33,609 nt of DNA from Cellulomonas phragmiteti (GCF_016862775.1 NZ_BONP01000033.1:1-33609), one strand, 5' to 3'; positions 14,699 through 22,960 are shown, counted from the first letter of the stretch. Numbers and translations are program-made. Notes: a model not told the origin generated them from the letters alone.

Positions 14699-17600
14699 GC
14701 ACCGACCGCGCAGCTCGCACCACCGTCGCGCCCGGCGCCGACCGCGCACGCGGCGTCCCGGAGCTGTCCGCGGTCCGCATCGCCCGGCTCGTCGGGCAGC
14801 ACCCGCCGACCGAGGAGCAACGGGCCGTCATCGAGGCGCCGCTGCAGCCGTCTCTCGTCGTCGCCGGTGCCGGGTCGGGCAAGACCGAGACGATGGCGGC
14901 CCGCGTGGTCTGGCTGGTCGCGAACGGGCTGGTGGCCCCCGAGCAGGTGCTCGGGCTGACGTTCACCCGCAAGGCCGCGGGCGAGCTGTCCGAGCGGGTG
15001 CGGCGCCGGCTGCGTGGTCTGGTGCGGGCGGCTGCGGCAGAGGGCGTCCCGCTGCCGAGCGGTGCGGACGTGGTCGACGAGCTCGCCCGCCCCCACGTCT
15101 CGACGTACCACGCGTACGCAGCCTCGCTCGTGACGGACCACGCGCTGCGCCTGGGCGTGGAGCCCGGTGCCCGGCTGCTCGGTGAGGCCGCCCAGTGGCA
15201 GCTCGCGTCGCAGGTCGTCGAGGCGTGGGCCGGTGACCTGGACACCTCGGCCGCCACGTCGACGGTCGTCGAGGCCGTGCTCGCCCTGTCCGGTGCCCTC
15301 GACGAGCACCTGCTGGACCCGGACGCCGCACGGCAGGGCATCGAGGCGCTGGTGGCGGACCTCGAGGCGACGCCGGCCGGGACGCCGCCGCGCGCGCCGT
15401 ACGCCAAGGTCCGCGAGCTGGTCGCCTCGCTCGGGGAACGTGCCCGCGTCCTCGACCTCGTCGCGGACTACCGGGCGCGCAAGCGCGCCGCGGACAGCCT
15501 CGACTTCGGCGACCAGGTCGCGCTCGCCGCCCGCATCGCGCGCGACGTCCCCGACGTGGGCGCGGCGGAGCGCGACCGGTTCCGGGTGGTGCTCCTCGAC
15601 GAGTACCAGGACACCTCCTACGCCCAGCTCGTCCTGCTGCAGGCGCTGTTCCGCGACGGGCACCCCGTGACGGCGGTCGGTGACCCGCACCAGTCGATCT
15701 ACGGCTGGCGGGGCGCGAGCCCCGGGGGCCTGGCACGGTTCCCGGGGACGTTCCCGGTCGTGACGACGGACGCCGACGGTCGCGGGCACGACCGTCGCCC
15801 GGCGCCCGTCGTGCCCCTGTCGACGTCGTGGCGCAACGACGTCGCGGTCCTGGACGCGGCCAACGCGGTGGCGGCGCCCCTGCGCACCGGTGCCGCCCGC
15901 GTCGACGTCCCGCGGCTGGCGCCCCGCCCGGGGGCGGGCGACGGCACGGTCCAGGGCCTCGTGGCCCCGACGGTCGAGGACGAGGCGGCCGCCGTCGCGG
16001 ACTGGGTCGCGCAGCGGTGGCGCCCCGGCACGCACCCGTCGGGCCGGCGCACGGCGGCGGTGCTGTGCCGCAAGCGCTCGCAGTTCGAGCCGTTGCGGCG
16101 GGCGCTGGCGGCCGCCGGGCTGCCCGTCGAGGTGGTCGGCCTCGGGGGTCTGCTGGCGACCCCCGAGGTCGTCGACCTGGTCGCCGTGCTGCAGGCCGCG
16201 CACGACCCCACGCGGGGGGACGCGGTCGTCCGCCTCCTGACCGGTGCACGCACGCGCCTGGGCGCCGCGGACCTGCACACCCTGGGTGACTGGGCGCGCC
16301 AGGGGGCGCGCCCGGCGGGCGGCCGCACCCCCGGCCGGCGGGGCGTCGAGGCCGACGTCGTCGACGAGCGCAGCCTCGTCGACGCCCTCGACGACCCGCC
16401 GCCGCCGGGGTGGTCCAGCCCGGCCGGCCGGACGCTGACCACCGAGGGGCGCCGCCGCCTCGCCGACCTGGCGGGAGTCCTGCGCGCGGTCCGGGCGCAG
16501 CAGGGTCTGTCGCTGCCCGAGCTGGTGGGGGAGGCGGAGCGTCTCTTCGGCCTGGACATCGAGGTGCAGTCGCGCGCCGACACGCCGCCCGGCCGCGCCC
16601 GTGCGCACCTCGACGCGTTCGCCGACGTGGCGGGGGAGTTCGCGCGCGGTGCCGACCGTCCGACCCTCGGCGCGTTCCTCGCGTGGCTCGAGGCGGCCGA
16701 CGCCCGGGAGGACGGCCTCGAGCTGCCCGTCACCGAGCCCGACCCGGACGCCGTGCAGGTCACCACCGTGCACGCCGCGAAGGGTCTGGAGTGGGACGTG
16801 GTCGCGGTCGCCGGCCTCGTCGACGGGGGGCTGCCCGCCACGGCGATGCTCGGCAAGGACGGTCCCAAGGACTCCGGCTGGCTCACCGGCCTGGGCGTCC
16901 TGCCCTACCCGCTGCGCGGTGACGCCGACGACCTGCCGCGGCTGGAGTGCGGCGGCGCCGAGTCCCCCAAGGAGCTCGCCGAGCGCCTCGACAGGTTCCG
17001 CCTCGACGCCGGTGACCACGAGGTCGCCGAGGAGCGCCGGCTCGCGTACGTCGCGCTGACCCGGGCACGCACCGACCTGCTGCTGTCCGCCGCGTACTGG
17101 GGCGACGCGAAGGCGCCGCGACGGGTCTCCCCGTTCCTCACCGAGCTGGTGGACGCGGGGCTGGTCGAGGTGGTCGCCCGGGCGGACGAGCCGGCCGCGG
17201 GGACGCCCAACCCCCGGTCCGCGCTCGTGCCCACGGCGGTGTGGCCCGCGGACCCGTTCACGCGTGACGGGGCCACCGGGCGCCGCGACGCCGTGGCCGC
17301 AGCCGCCGACGCGGTGCGCGCCGCCGCGGCCCGGCCCGGGGCCACCGGGCGTCCGGACGGCGCGGGCGGGTCCGCCGGCTCGACCGGAGCGGGCGGCGAG
17401 GACTGGGACGCGCTGGCCGACAGGCTGCTGGCGGAGCAGTCGGCACGCCGCCGCGGCGACGCCCGTGTCGCGCTGCCCGCCCACCTGTCCGCGTCGTCGC
17501 TGGTGCGCCTCGACGCCCAGCCGGAGCAGTTCGCGCTCGGGCTGCGCCGGCCGGTGCCCCGCGAGCCGTCACCCCAGGCCCGCCGCGGCACCGCGTTCCA

Positions 17601-18135
17601 CGCGTGGGTCGAGGCCTGGTACGGGCGTGCCACGCTCGTGGACGTCGACGAGCTCCCGGGTGCCGACGACGACGCGGTGCCCGGTGACCCGGACCAGGCC
17701 GAGCTGCGGGCCGCGTTCCTGCGCACCCCGTGGGCGCACCGCTCTCCCGTCGCGGTGGAGGTCGACGTCGAGACCACGATCGGCGGGTACGTGCTGCGGT
17801 CCCGCATCGACGCGGTGTTCCCCGACCCGGACCGCGCGACGGTGCCCGGCGCGGTGGTGGTCGTCGACTGGAAGACCGGCCGCCCACCCACGGACCCCGC
17901 GCAGCGGGCGTCCCGCGAGCTGCAGCTCGCCGTCTACCGCATCGCGTGGGCCCGCTGGGCGGGCGTCGACCCCGCGCTGGTCCGGGCGGCGTTCTGCTAC
18001 GTCGGAGCCGGGGTCACGGTGGTGCCCGACGCGCTGCCGGGGGCCGACGAGGTCGCCGCCATGCTCGCGGCGGCGGCCCCGGCCGACGGACCGGCGGGCG
18101 CCGTCGCCGTGCCGCCCGTCGCGCGGACCTCCTGA
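14695..18135 (+). CDS. adnB: AdnB-like subunit of the AdnAB helicase-nuclease (active motor)
   Basis: 1146 residues. Complete UvrD/Rep motor: Walker A GAGSGKT at 58-64, motif Ia LTFTRKAAGEL, motif II LLDEYQDTSYAQ (D302, E303), motif III GDPHQSIYGWRG, motif V VTTVHAAKGLEWDVV and motif VI YVALTRARTDLL. A Gly/Ala-rich linker (about 860-905) leads to a RecB-type nuclease with D1039 (RSRIDAVF) and D1058/K1060 (VVVDWKTG), then LQLAVYRIAWA. No Fe-S cysteine set is visible in this nuclease. In AdnAB this subunit powers 3'-to-5' translocation on DNA and both nucleases cut the strands. Translation is coupled to adnA by an ATGA overlap. The stop codon lies inside a 14-bp tandem repeat. Confidence 0.94.
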   Translation: MSTDRAARTTVAPGADRARGVPELSAVRIARLVGQHPPTEEQRAVIEAPLQPSLVVAGAGSGKTETMAARVVWLVANGLVAPEQVLGLTFTRKAAGELSERVRRRLRGLVRAAAAEGVPLPSGADVVDELARPHVSTYHAYAASLVTDHALRLGVEPGARLLGEAAQWQLASQVVEAWAGDLDTSAATSTVVEAVLALSGALDEHLLDPDAARQGIEALVADLEATPAGTPPRAPYAKVRELVASLGERARVLDLVADYRARKRAADSLDFGDQVALAARIARDVPDVGAAERDRFRVVLLDEYQDTSYAQLVLLQALFRDGHPVTAVGDPHQSIYGWRGASPGGLARFPGTFPVVTTDADGRGHDRRPAPVVPLSTSWRNDVAVLDAANAVAAPLRTGAARVDVPRLAPRPGAGDGTVQGLVAPTVEDEAAAVADWVAQRWRPGTHPSGRRTAAVLCRKRSQFEPLRRALAAAGLPVEVVGLGGLLATPEVVDLVAVLQAAHDPTRGDAVVRLLTGARTRLGAADLHTLGDWARQGARPAGGRTPGRRGVEADVVDERSLVDALDDPPPPGWSSPAGRTLTTEGRRRLADLAGVLRAVRAQQGLSLPELVGEAERLFGLDIEVQSRADTPPGRARAHLDAFADVAGEFARGADRPTLGAFLAWLEAADAREDGLELPVTEPDPDAVQVTTVHAAKGLEWDVVAVAGLVDGGLPATAMLGKDGPKDSGWLTGLGVLPYPLRGDADDLPRLECGGAESPKELAERLDRFRLDAGDHEVAEERRLAYVALTRARTDLLLSAAYWGDAKAPRRVSPFLTELVDAGLVEVVARADEPAAGTPNPRSALVPTAVWPADPFTRDGATGRRDAVAAAADAVRAAAARPGATGRPDGAGGSAGSTGAGGEDWDALADRLLAEQSARRRGDARVALPAHLSASSLVRLDAQPEQFALGLRRPVPREPSPQARRGTAFHAWVEAWYGRATLVDVDELPGADDDAVPGDPDQAELRAAFLRTPWAHRSPVAVEVDVETTIGGYVLRSRIDAVFPDPDRATVPGAVVVVDWKTGRPPTDPAQRASRELQLAVYRIAWARWAGVDPALVRAAFCYVGAGVTVVPDALPGADEVAAMLAAAAPADGPAGAVAVPPVARTS

Positions 18136-18174
18136 ACGGGGTCGTCTGAACGGGGTCGTCTGAACGGGGGTCGT
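18132..18174. repeat. Three tandem copies of a 14-bp unit at the adnB stop codon
   Basis: The unit CTGAACGGGGTCGT occurs twice exactly (18132-18145, 18146-18159) and once with an extra G (18160-18174). The TGA of the first copy is the adnB stop. Each later copy also contains TGA, in successive frames. Confidence 0.9.
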
Positions 18175-18199
18175 GCCGGCGGCGTTCGCCGCGTCCGGC
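18175..18199. terminator. Hairpin between convergent adnB and phosphotransferase genes
   Basis: GCCGG...CCGGC outer arms enclose GCGGCG-TT-CGCCGC. It lies between convergent stop codons, just after the tandem repeat, and probably terminates both transcripts. No T-tract. Confidence 0.5.
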
Positions 18200-18204
18200 C
18201 GTCC

Positions 18205-19140
18205 TCAGTACGCGGCGGCGGCCTCGTCGACGAGCGTGTGCTCCTCGAGGTCCCGCAGCATCTGGACGGCGTCGTCGACGACGTCCTGACGCCGCGAGCG
18301 CACCCCGTGCAGCAGCCAGCGCGCCAGCGCGAGCTCGCCGGCCAGCAGGGCGCGGTCCGCCAGGTGCGGGTCCGTCAGCTCGGTGCGGCGCAGCAGGTAC
18401 GCCTCGAGGATCGCGTCCACGGCGTCCTGCGGCGCGGCGACGAGCAGGCCCGAGAGGTCGTCGGCGGGGTCGGCGACCATGGTGGAGCCCCAGTCGAGCA
18501 CCCCGGCGACGGTGCCGTCGACGACCAGCAGGTGGCTGCTCGACAGGTCGCCGTGCACCACCGTGGGGCGGAACCGCCACATCGCGACGTCCTCGAGCAG
18601 CTCCTCCCAGCGGCGCAGCAGCGACGTCGGGACCAGGCCCGTGCGGGCGGCCTCGTCGACCTCGGCCTGCCGGCGCTCGCGGTAGCCGGCTGCGTCGTAC
18701 ACCGGCAGGCCGGCGTTCTCGACGAGGGACGTCGGCAGCTCGTGGATCGCGGCGACGGCCCGCCCGACGGCGGCGGCGAGGCCGGGACCGGGCCGCAGCG
18801 TCTCGAGCTGCAGGGGGCGGCCGGGCACCTCGCGGTGCACGCTGGCACGCCCGCCCTCGGGCAGGTGCGCGAAGCCGGCCGGCCGGGGGACCGCGAAGGG
18901 CAGGCGACCGTCGTCGGTGAACGGCCCGAGCGCGTCGAGCAGGGCGACCTCCGCCTCGAGCGCCGCGCCCGCGGCCGCGTGCTGCGGGGCGCGCACGACC
19001 CAGCGCTGACGCATCGAGTCGACGACCACGGCCACGTCGAAGTCCGAGCCCGGGTGCACGGGACGCCGCACGTCGTACGCGTCGAGGCCGGGCACGGCGA
19101 CGGTCGCGAGTGCGGCGAGTGCGAGCGGCGAACGGTTCAC
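18205..19140 (-). CDS. Aminoglycoside/choline-kinase-like phosphotransferase
   Basis: 311 residues with the APH-type kinase fold. The catalytic loop reads VVHGDLSSSHLLVVDG (H196, D198), and the Mg-binding motif is GVLDWGSTMVADPADDLSGLL (D216). The usual Asn five residues after the catalytic Asp is His203 here. The N-terminal lobe is short and lacks a clear glycine loop. Members phosphorylate small hydroxylated molecules such as sugars, aminoglycosides or macrolides; nothing here tells the substrate, and an antibiotic-resistance role should not be assumed. It is convergent with adnB and divergent from nudC. The GTG start is supported by TACGCT 7 nt upstream, with no ribosome-binding site. Confidence 0.85.
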   Translation of the reverse strand: MNRSPLALAALATVAVPGLDAYDVRRPVHPGSDFDVAVVVDSMRQRWVVRAPQHAAAGAALEAEVALLDALGPFTDDGRLPFAVPRPAGFAHLPEGGRASVHREVPGRPLQLETLRPGPGLAAAVGRAVAAIHELPTSLVENAGLPVYDAAGYRERRQAEVDEAARTGLVPTSLLRRWEELLEDVAMWRFRPTVVHGDLSSSHLLVVDGTVAGVLDWGSTMVADPADDLSGLLVAAPQDAVDAILEAYLLRRTELTDPHLADRALLAGELALARWLLHGVRSRRQDVVDDAVQMLRDLEEHTLVDEAAAAY

Positions 19141-19147
19141 GACGGCC

Positions 19148-19153
19148 AGCGTA
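19148..19153 (-). promoter_or_regulatory. Leaderless-type -10 hexamer for the phosphotransferase gene
   Basis: TACGCT on the minus strand lies 7 nt before the GTG start. Confidence 0.45.
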
Positions 19154-19262
19154 GGTCCCGTCGGGCCTGCTCCTGGACGCCACGCCCGGCGTGTTGGCGT
19201 CCGGTTCGTCCGCCGCTGCCCCTGCCCGCGCGACGCGAGCGGCCGCGCGGGCGGGTGCCGCG

Positions 19263-19268
19263 TAGCGT
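19263..19268 (+). promoter_or_regulatory. Leaderless-type -10 hexamer for nudC
   Basis: TAGCGT lies 7 nt before the GTG start of nudC and no ribosome-binding site intervenes. Confidence 0.5.
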
Positions 19269-19275
19269 GACGCGC

Positions 19276-20295
19276 GTGACCCACGTCCTGACCGGCCTGC
19301 CCCTCGCCCGTTCGACCGTGCCGCGTGCGGCGCAGCTGCGCGAGTCGCCGGACGCGCTGGCCGACGCCCTCGCCGACCCCCGCACACGCGTCCTGGCGGT
19401 GCGGGACGGCGGTCTGCTGCTCGCCGCGGGCGGCGGCGTCCGGTGGCTGGGCCCGGACGCGGCGCGCGCCCTGCTCACCGTCGGCACCGCGGCGGACGCC
19501 GCGCGTCACCGCGACGCTCCCGGCGGTCCCGGCGCCGACGCCGACTCCGATTCCTGGCTCCTGCTGGGCGCTGAGGACGACGGCGCGCGCGTGCTGGCGC
19601 TGCGCCTGCCCGACGAGCACCCGCTGACCGCCGGCGGCGAGCCGGCCGACGTCGTGGTCCACCTGCCCGACGGGCCCGTCGGGCGCGACGGCTGGGGTGC
19701 GCTGCGCACGGTGGGAGCCGTGCTCGACGCGCACGACGCGGGGCTGGCCACCGCCGCGGTCGCCCTGGACGCGTGGCACGACCGGCACCCGCGGTGCCCG
19801 CGGTGCGGCGCGCCGACGCGCGTCGCGCAGGCGGGGTGGTCGCGCGTCTGCGACGCCGACGGCTCCGAGCACTACCCGCGCACGGACCCGGCGGTGATCA
19901 TGGCGGTGGTCGACGAGGACGACCGCCTGCTGCTGGGCCACGCCGCGGCCTGGTCGCCCGGGCGCTGGTCGACGCTCGCCGGGTTCGTCGAGGCGGGCGA
20001 GTCCGCCGAGCAGGCGGTGCGCCGCGAGGTCCTCGAGGAGACGGGCGTGGTCGTCGGCGACGTGGAGTACGTCGGCAGCCAGCCGTGGCCGTTCCCCGCC
20101 TCGCTCATGCTCGGGTTCCGCGCCCGTGCGACGAGCACCCGCGTGCAGGTCGACGGCGTCGAGATGGCCGATGCGCGCTGGTTCACCCGCGACGACCTGA
20201 CGGCCGCCGTCGCCGCGGGGGAGGTCCTGCTGCCCGGGGGTGCGTCGATCGCGCGCGCCCTGGTCGAGCAGTGGTGGGGCCGGGCGTCCGCCTGA
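19276..20295 (+). CDS. nudC: NAD(+) diphosphatase / NAD-cap RNA decapping hydrolase NudC
   Basis: 339 residues. A poorly conserved N-terminal domain (about 1-165) precedes a zinc-ribbon-like segment with C174, C177 and C192; the fourth position is not Cys (CDADGSEHYPRTDP), which I recall is also so in mycobacterial NudC. The Nudix box is complete at 236-258 (GFVEAGESAEQAVRREVLEETGV). The NudC-specific SQPWPFP motif is at 268-274. The enzyme hydrolyses NAD(H) to NMN(H) and AMP and can remove NAD caps from RNA. The GTG start is set by TAGCGT upstream; the frame is open much further 5' but without similarity. It is convergent with mycoredoxin, as in the Rv3199c-Rv3198A region. Confidence 0.95.
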   Translation: MTHVLTGLPLARSTVPRAAQLRESPDALADALADPRTRVLAVRDGGLLLAAGGGVRWLGPDAARALLTVGTAADAARHRDAPGGPGADADSDSWLLLGAEDDGARVLALRLPDEHPLTAGGEPADVVVHLPDGPVGRDGWGALRTVGAVLDAHDAGLATAAVALDAWHDRHPRCPRCGAPTRVAQAGWSRVCDADGSEHYPRTDPAVIMAVVDEDDRLLLGHAAAWSPGRWSTLAGFVEAGESAEQAVRREVLEETGVVVGDVEYVGSQPWPFPASLMLGFRARATSTRVQVDGVEMADARWFTRDDLTAAVAAGEVLLPGGASIARALVEQWWGRASA

Positions 20296-20303
20296 CGCCC
20301 GGC
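20279..20303. terminator. Hairpin across the nudC stop codon
   Basis: GCCGGGCGTC pairs perfectly with GACGCCCGGC around a 5-nt loop. The nudC TGA straddles loop and right arm, and the convergent mycoredoxin stop is 5 bases beyond. Likely a shared terminator. Confidence 0.65.
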
Positions 20304-20307
20304 GGCC

Positions 20308-20568
20308 TCAGACGCCGAGGCGCTCGCGGACCTGGGCCAGGGAGGGGTTGGTGGCGGCCGAGCCGTCGGGGAACACGAGGGTCGGGACGGTCTGGTTGCC
20401 GCCGTTGAGGGACTCGACGAGCTGCGCCGCGTCGGGCTGCTGCTCGATGTCGACGACGTCGTAGGCGATGCCGGCCGAGTCCAGCTGCTTGCGCAGGCGG
20501 TGGCAGTACCCGCACCAGGTCGTGGAGTACATCGTCACGGTCCCCGGGGCGGGGGTGGGGGTCGTCAT
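20308..20568 (-). CDS. mrx1: Mycoredoxin (glutaredoxin-like, Mrx1 type)
   Basis: 86 residues of thioredoxin fold. The active site is TTWCGYCHRL with C19 and C22, followed by the cis-proline motif TVPTLVFPDGS and a C-terminal PSLAQVRERLGV helix. Mycoredoxins use mycothiol to reduce mixed disulfides in the cytosol of actinobacteria, replacing glutaredoxin/glutathione. The CGYC motif and the position beside uvrD2 both match mycobacterial Rv3198A. The ATG has a modest GAGG ribosome-binding site about 4 nt upstream. It is divergent from uvrD2 (91-base gap), so the two may share a control region. Confidence 0.93.
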   Translation of the reverse strand: MTTPTPAPGTVTMYSTTWCGYCHRLRKQLDSAGIAYDVVDIEQQPDAAQLVESLNGGNQTVPTLVFPDGSAATNPSLAQVRERLGV

Positions 20569-20659
20569 GGTGCCTCGCTCGTTCTCGCCGTCCGTCTCGT
20601 CCACAGATCCTCGCACGCGTGCGCGGCGGTGTCGGTGGAGGCTGCCAGACTCGTGCGTG

Positions 20660-22672
20660 ATGTCCGCCGACTCACTCCTCGACGCGCTCGACCCCGAGCA
20701 GCGCGCCGTCGCGACCGCCCTGACGGGTCCCGTGTGCGTGCTCGCGGGTGCGGGCACGGGCAAGACGCGGGCGATCACCCACCGCATCGCGTACGGCGTG
20801 CGCACCGGCGTGTACCGGCCGGCGTCCGTGCTGGCCGTGACGTTCACGGCCCGGGCGGCCGGTGAGATGCGGGTGCGGCTGCGCGACCTGGGGGCGACCG
20901 GGGTGCAGGCACGGACCTTCCACGCGGCGGCGCTGCGTCAGCTCGGGCACTTCTGGCCCAAGGTCGTCGGTGGTGCGCCCCCGCGGCTCGTCGAGCAGAA
21001 GGCGACGCTCGTGGCCGAGGCCGGGCGCCGCGTGGGGGTCGCGGTCGACCGGATCTCGGTGCGCGACCTCGCGGCCGAGATCGAGTGGTCGAAGGTGTCG
21101 CTCGTCACGGCGGAGGACTACGAGCGGGCGGCGGCGGCCGTGCGGCGGCCCGCGCCGGCGGGCCAGGACGCGCAGGCCGTCGCCCGGCTCCTCACGGCCT
21201 ACGAGGACGTCAAGACCGAGCGCGGCGTCATCGACTTCGAGGACGTCCTGCTGCTGCTGGCCGCCATGCTGGCGCAGCGCGGCGAGGTCGCCGACGAGGT
21301 GCGGTCGCAGTACCGGCACTTCGTGGTCGACGAGTACCAGGACGTCAGCCCGCTGCAGCAGTACCTCCTGGACCAGTGGCTGGGGGGCCGGCACGACGTC
21401 TGCGTGGTCGGCGACCCGAGCCAGACCATCTACTCGTTCGCCGGGGCGTCGCCGCACCACCTGCTGACGTTCGCCGCGCAGCACCCCGGCGCCCAGGTCG
21501 TGCGGCTGGTCCGGGACTACCGGTCGACGCCGCAAGTCGTCGCCCTGGCCAACCGGGTGCTCACGGCCACGCGCCGCCCCGGGGACCCCGTCCCGCTGCA
21601 CCTGGTGGCGCAGCAGCCCGACGGCCCGCAGGTGCGGTTCACCGCGTACGACGACGACGAGTCGGAGGCCGCAGGGATCGCGGCGCGCGCGGCGCGCCTG
21701 GTCGCCGCGGGCGTCCCGGCCAGCGAGATCGCCGTCCTCTACCGCACCAACGTCCAGTCGGAGGCCTTCGAGCAGGCGCTGGCGGCCGCCGGGGTGGGGT
21801 ACCAGGTCCGCGGCGGGACCCGGTTCTTCGCCCGTCGTGACGTGCGGGACGCGCTCGTCCTGCTGCGGGGCGGAGCGCGGTCGGCCGACCCCGACGTGCC
21901 GCTGGGGCAGACGGTCCGCGACATCCTCACCTCCGCCGGGTGGGCACCGCAGCCCCCCGCCGCGCGGGGCGCGGCACGCGAACGGTGGGACGCGATGCAG
22001 GCCCTCGTCGGGCTCGCGGACGACATGGCCGCGGCCCGCGCGGACGCCTCGCTGCCGGACCTGGTCGTCGAGCTCGACGACCGCGCGTCCGCGCAGCACG
22101 CGCCCACGGTCGACGGGGTGACGCTCGCGTCGCTGCACGCCGCGAAGGGCCTGGAGTGGGACGCCGTGTTCCTCGCGGGGCTGTCCGAGGGCCTGCTGCC
22201 GATCTCGCTGGCACAGACGGAGGCCGCCGTGTCCGAGGAGCGCCGCCTCCTGTACGTCGGTGTGACCCGCGCCCGTCGTCACCTCGACCTGTCCTACGCG
22301 GCCGCGCGGACGCCGGGGTCCCGGGCCTCCCGCACGCGCTCGCGGTTCCTCGCCGGCCTGTGGCCGGGCGAGTCGGCGGGTCGTGCCGACGGTCGGCGGG
22401 CCTCGGCGTCGGCCGACCCGGCCGTGCTCGAGCGGCTGCGGCTGTGGCGCGCGCGGGTCGCCGACGAGCGTGGGGTGCCGGCGTTCCGGGTGCTGCCCGA
22501 CGTCGCCCTCGAGGCCGTCGCGTCCGCGATGCCGACCCGGCCGGCGGACCTGCGGCACGTGCAGGGGCTGGGGCAGACGCGCCTGCGCGAGTACGGCGAC
22601 GAGCTGCTGCGCGTCGTCGCTGATGAGGGCGCGGAGGGCGACGGGCCGGCCGTCCGGAGGAAGTTCCGTTAA
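20660..22672 (+). CDS. uvrD2: UvrD2-type ATP-dependent DNA helicase with HRDC domain
   Basis: 670 residues. Superfamily 1A motor motifs: LAGAGTGKT (G30-T36), AVTFTARAAGEM, HFVVDEYQDVSPLQ (D224, E225), GDPSQTIYSFAG, VRDYRSTPQVV, LASLHAAKGLEWDAVF and LYVGVTRARRHLDL. A C-terminal HRDC-like domain (about 590-660; RLRLWRARVADERGVPAFRVLPD ... GLGQTRLREYG) is present. Mycobacterial UvrD2 carries a four-cysteine module between motor and HRDC; this protein has only two cysteines in total, both in the motor, so that module is missing. It unwinds DNA 3'-to-5' in repair. CAGACT precedes adjacent GTG (20657) and ATG (20660) codons, so the start is uncertain by one residue. The TAA stop overlaps the whiB7 promoter region. 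Confidence 0.94.
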   Translation: MSADSLLDALDPEQRAVATALTGPVCVLAGAGTGKTRAITHRIAYGVRTGVYRPASVLAVTFTARAAGEMRVRLRDLGATGVQARTFHAAALRQLGHFWPKVVGGAPPRLVEQKATLVAEAGRRVGVAVDRISVRDLAAEIEWSKVSLVTAEDYERAAAAVRRPAPAGQDAQAVARLLTAYEDVKTERGVIDFEDVLLLLAAMLAQRGEVADEVRSQYRHFVVDEYQDVSPLQQYLLDQWLGGRHDVCVVGDPSQTIYSFAGASPHHLLTFAAQHPGAQVVRLVRDYRSTPQVVALANRVLTATRRPGDPVPLHLVAQQPDGPQVRFTAYDDDESEAAGIAARAARLVAAGVPASEIAVLYRTNVQSEAFEQALAAAGVGYQVRGGTRFFARRDVRDALVLLRGGARSADPDVPLGQTVRDILTSAGWAPQPPAARGAARERWDAMQALVGLADDMAAARADASLPDLVVELDDRASAQHAPTVDGVTLASLHAAKGLEWDAVFLAGLSEGLLPISLAQTEAAVSEERRLLYVGVTRARRHLDLSYAAARTPGSRASRTRSRFLAGLWPGESAGRADGRRASASADPAVLERLRLWRARVADERGVPAFRVLPDVALEAVASAMPTRPADLRHVQGLGQTRLREYGDELLRVVADEGAEGDGPAVRRKFR

Positions 22673-22706
22673 TTGCTTGTGACGTCCTGACGGGCCGCCC
22701 TAGTGT
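22669..22706 (+). promoter_or_regulatory. whiB7 promoter with AT-rich WhiB7 box
   Basis: TTAATT (22669-22674), then TTGTGA (22677-22682) as -35, an 18-nt spacer and TAGTGT (22701-22706) as -10. In mycobacteria WhiB7 binds with SigA and its AT-hook contacts an AT-rich patch just upstream of the -35, so this is a probable autoregulated promoter. The AT box includes the uvrD2 TAA stop. Expected transcription start is near 22713. Confidence 0.65.
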
Positions 22707-22775
22707 GGGCACGTCCTTGTTCGCGGGGTGCTGCCGAAGAGGCAGGACCCGACCCTGGAGAGGAGGTGCAGCACC

Positions 22776-22940
22776 GTGGAGAGCAACACGATCGTGATGA
22801 CGACGTCGCGTCATGAGTACATGCGGACCCTCGCACCCACCGGCTTCACCTTCCAGGGGATCGCTCTGCCCGCTTCCGGGCTCGAGCGCCGTCCGCGTCC
22901 CGCGACGTCCGGCACCGATCTCCGATCCAGGACCCCGTAG
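22776..22940 (+). CDS. whiB7 leader peptide (upstream ORF)
   Basis: A 54-codon open frame beginning GTG GAG AGC AAC with a strong AGGAGG 9 nt upstream, ending in TAG. The predicted peptide begins MESNTIVMTTSRHEYMRTL and ends in an Arg/Pro/Ser/Thr-rich segment; it resembles no domain I know. It lies about 63 nt after the predicted transcription start and ends 20 nt before a strong hairpin with a T-rich tail. In Streptomyces and mycobacteria, translation of an upstream ORF controls termination in the whiB7/wblC leader; antibiotics that slow ribosomes relieve it. I infer the same here. The frame also opens 48 bases earlier at an ATG without a ribosome-binding site, which I do not favour. Confidence 0.7.
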   Translation: MESNTIVMTTSRHEYMRTLAPTGFTFQGIALPASGLERRPRPATSGTDLRSRTP

Positions 22941-22960
22941 CACCAGCCTCAGCAGCAGGC

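Noticed and set aside
11348..14749. A very long open frame (over 1100 codons) on the minus strand opposite adnA
   Set aside because: It is an antisense shadow of a high-GC gene: its product is low-complexity, rich in Arg/Gly/His with no domain, while the plus-strand product has full AdnA motifs.
14407..17484. A roughly 1000-codon minus-strand open frame opposite adnB
   Set aside because: Same reason: compositionally biased antisense frame without motifs, overlapping a clearly real helicase-nuclease gene.
18205..19140. Antibiotic-resistance aminoglycoside phosphotransferase
   Set aside because: Only the general kinase fold is supported; the conserved chromosomal setting and the His at the usual Asn position give no evidence for an antibiotic substrate.
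22728..22775. Start of the whiB7 leader peptide at the earlier in-frame ATG
   Set aside because: No ribosome-binding site precedes it, whereas the GTG at 22776 has AGGAGG at a good spacing.
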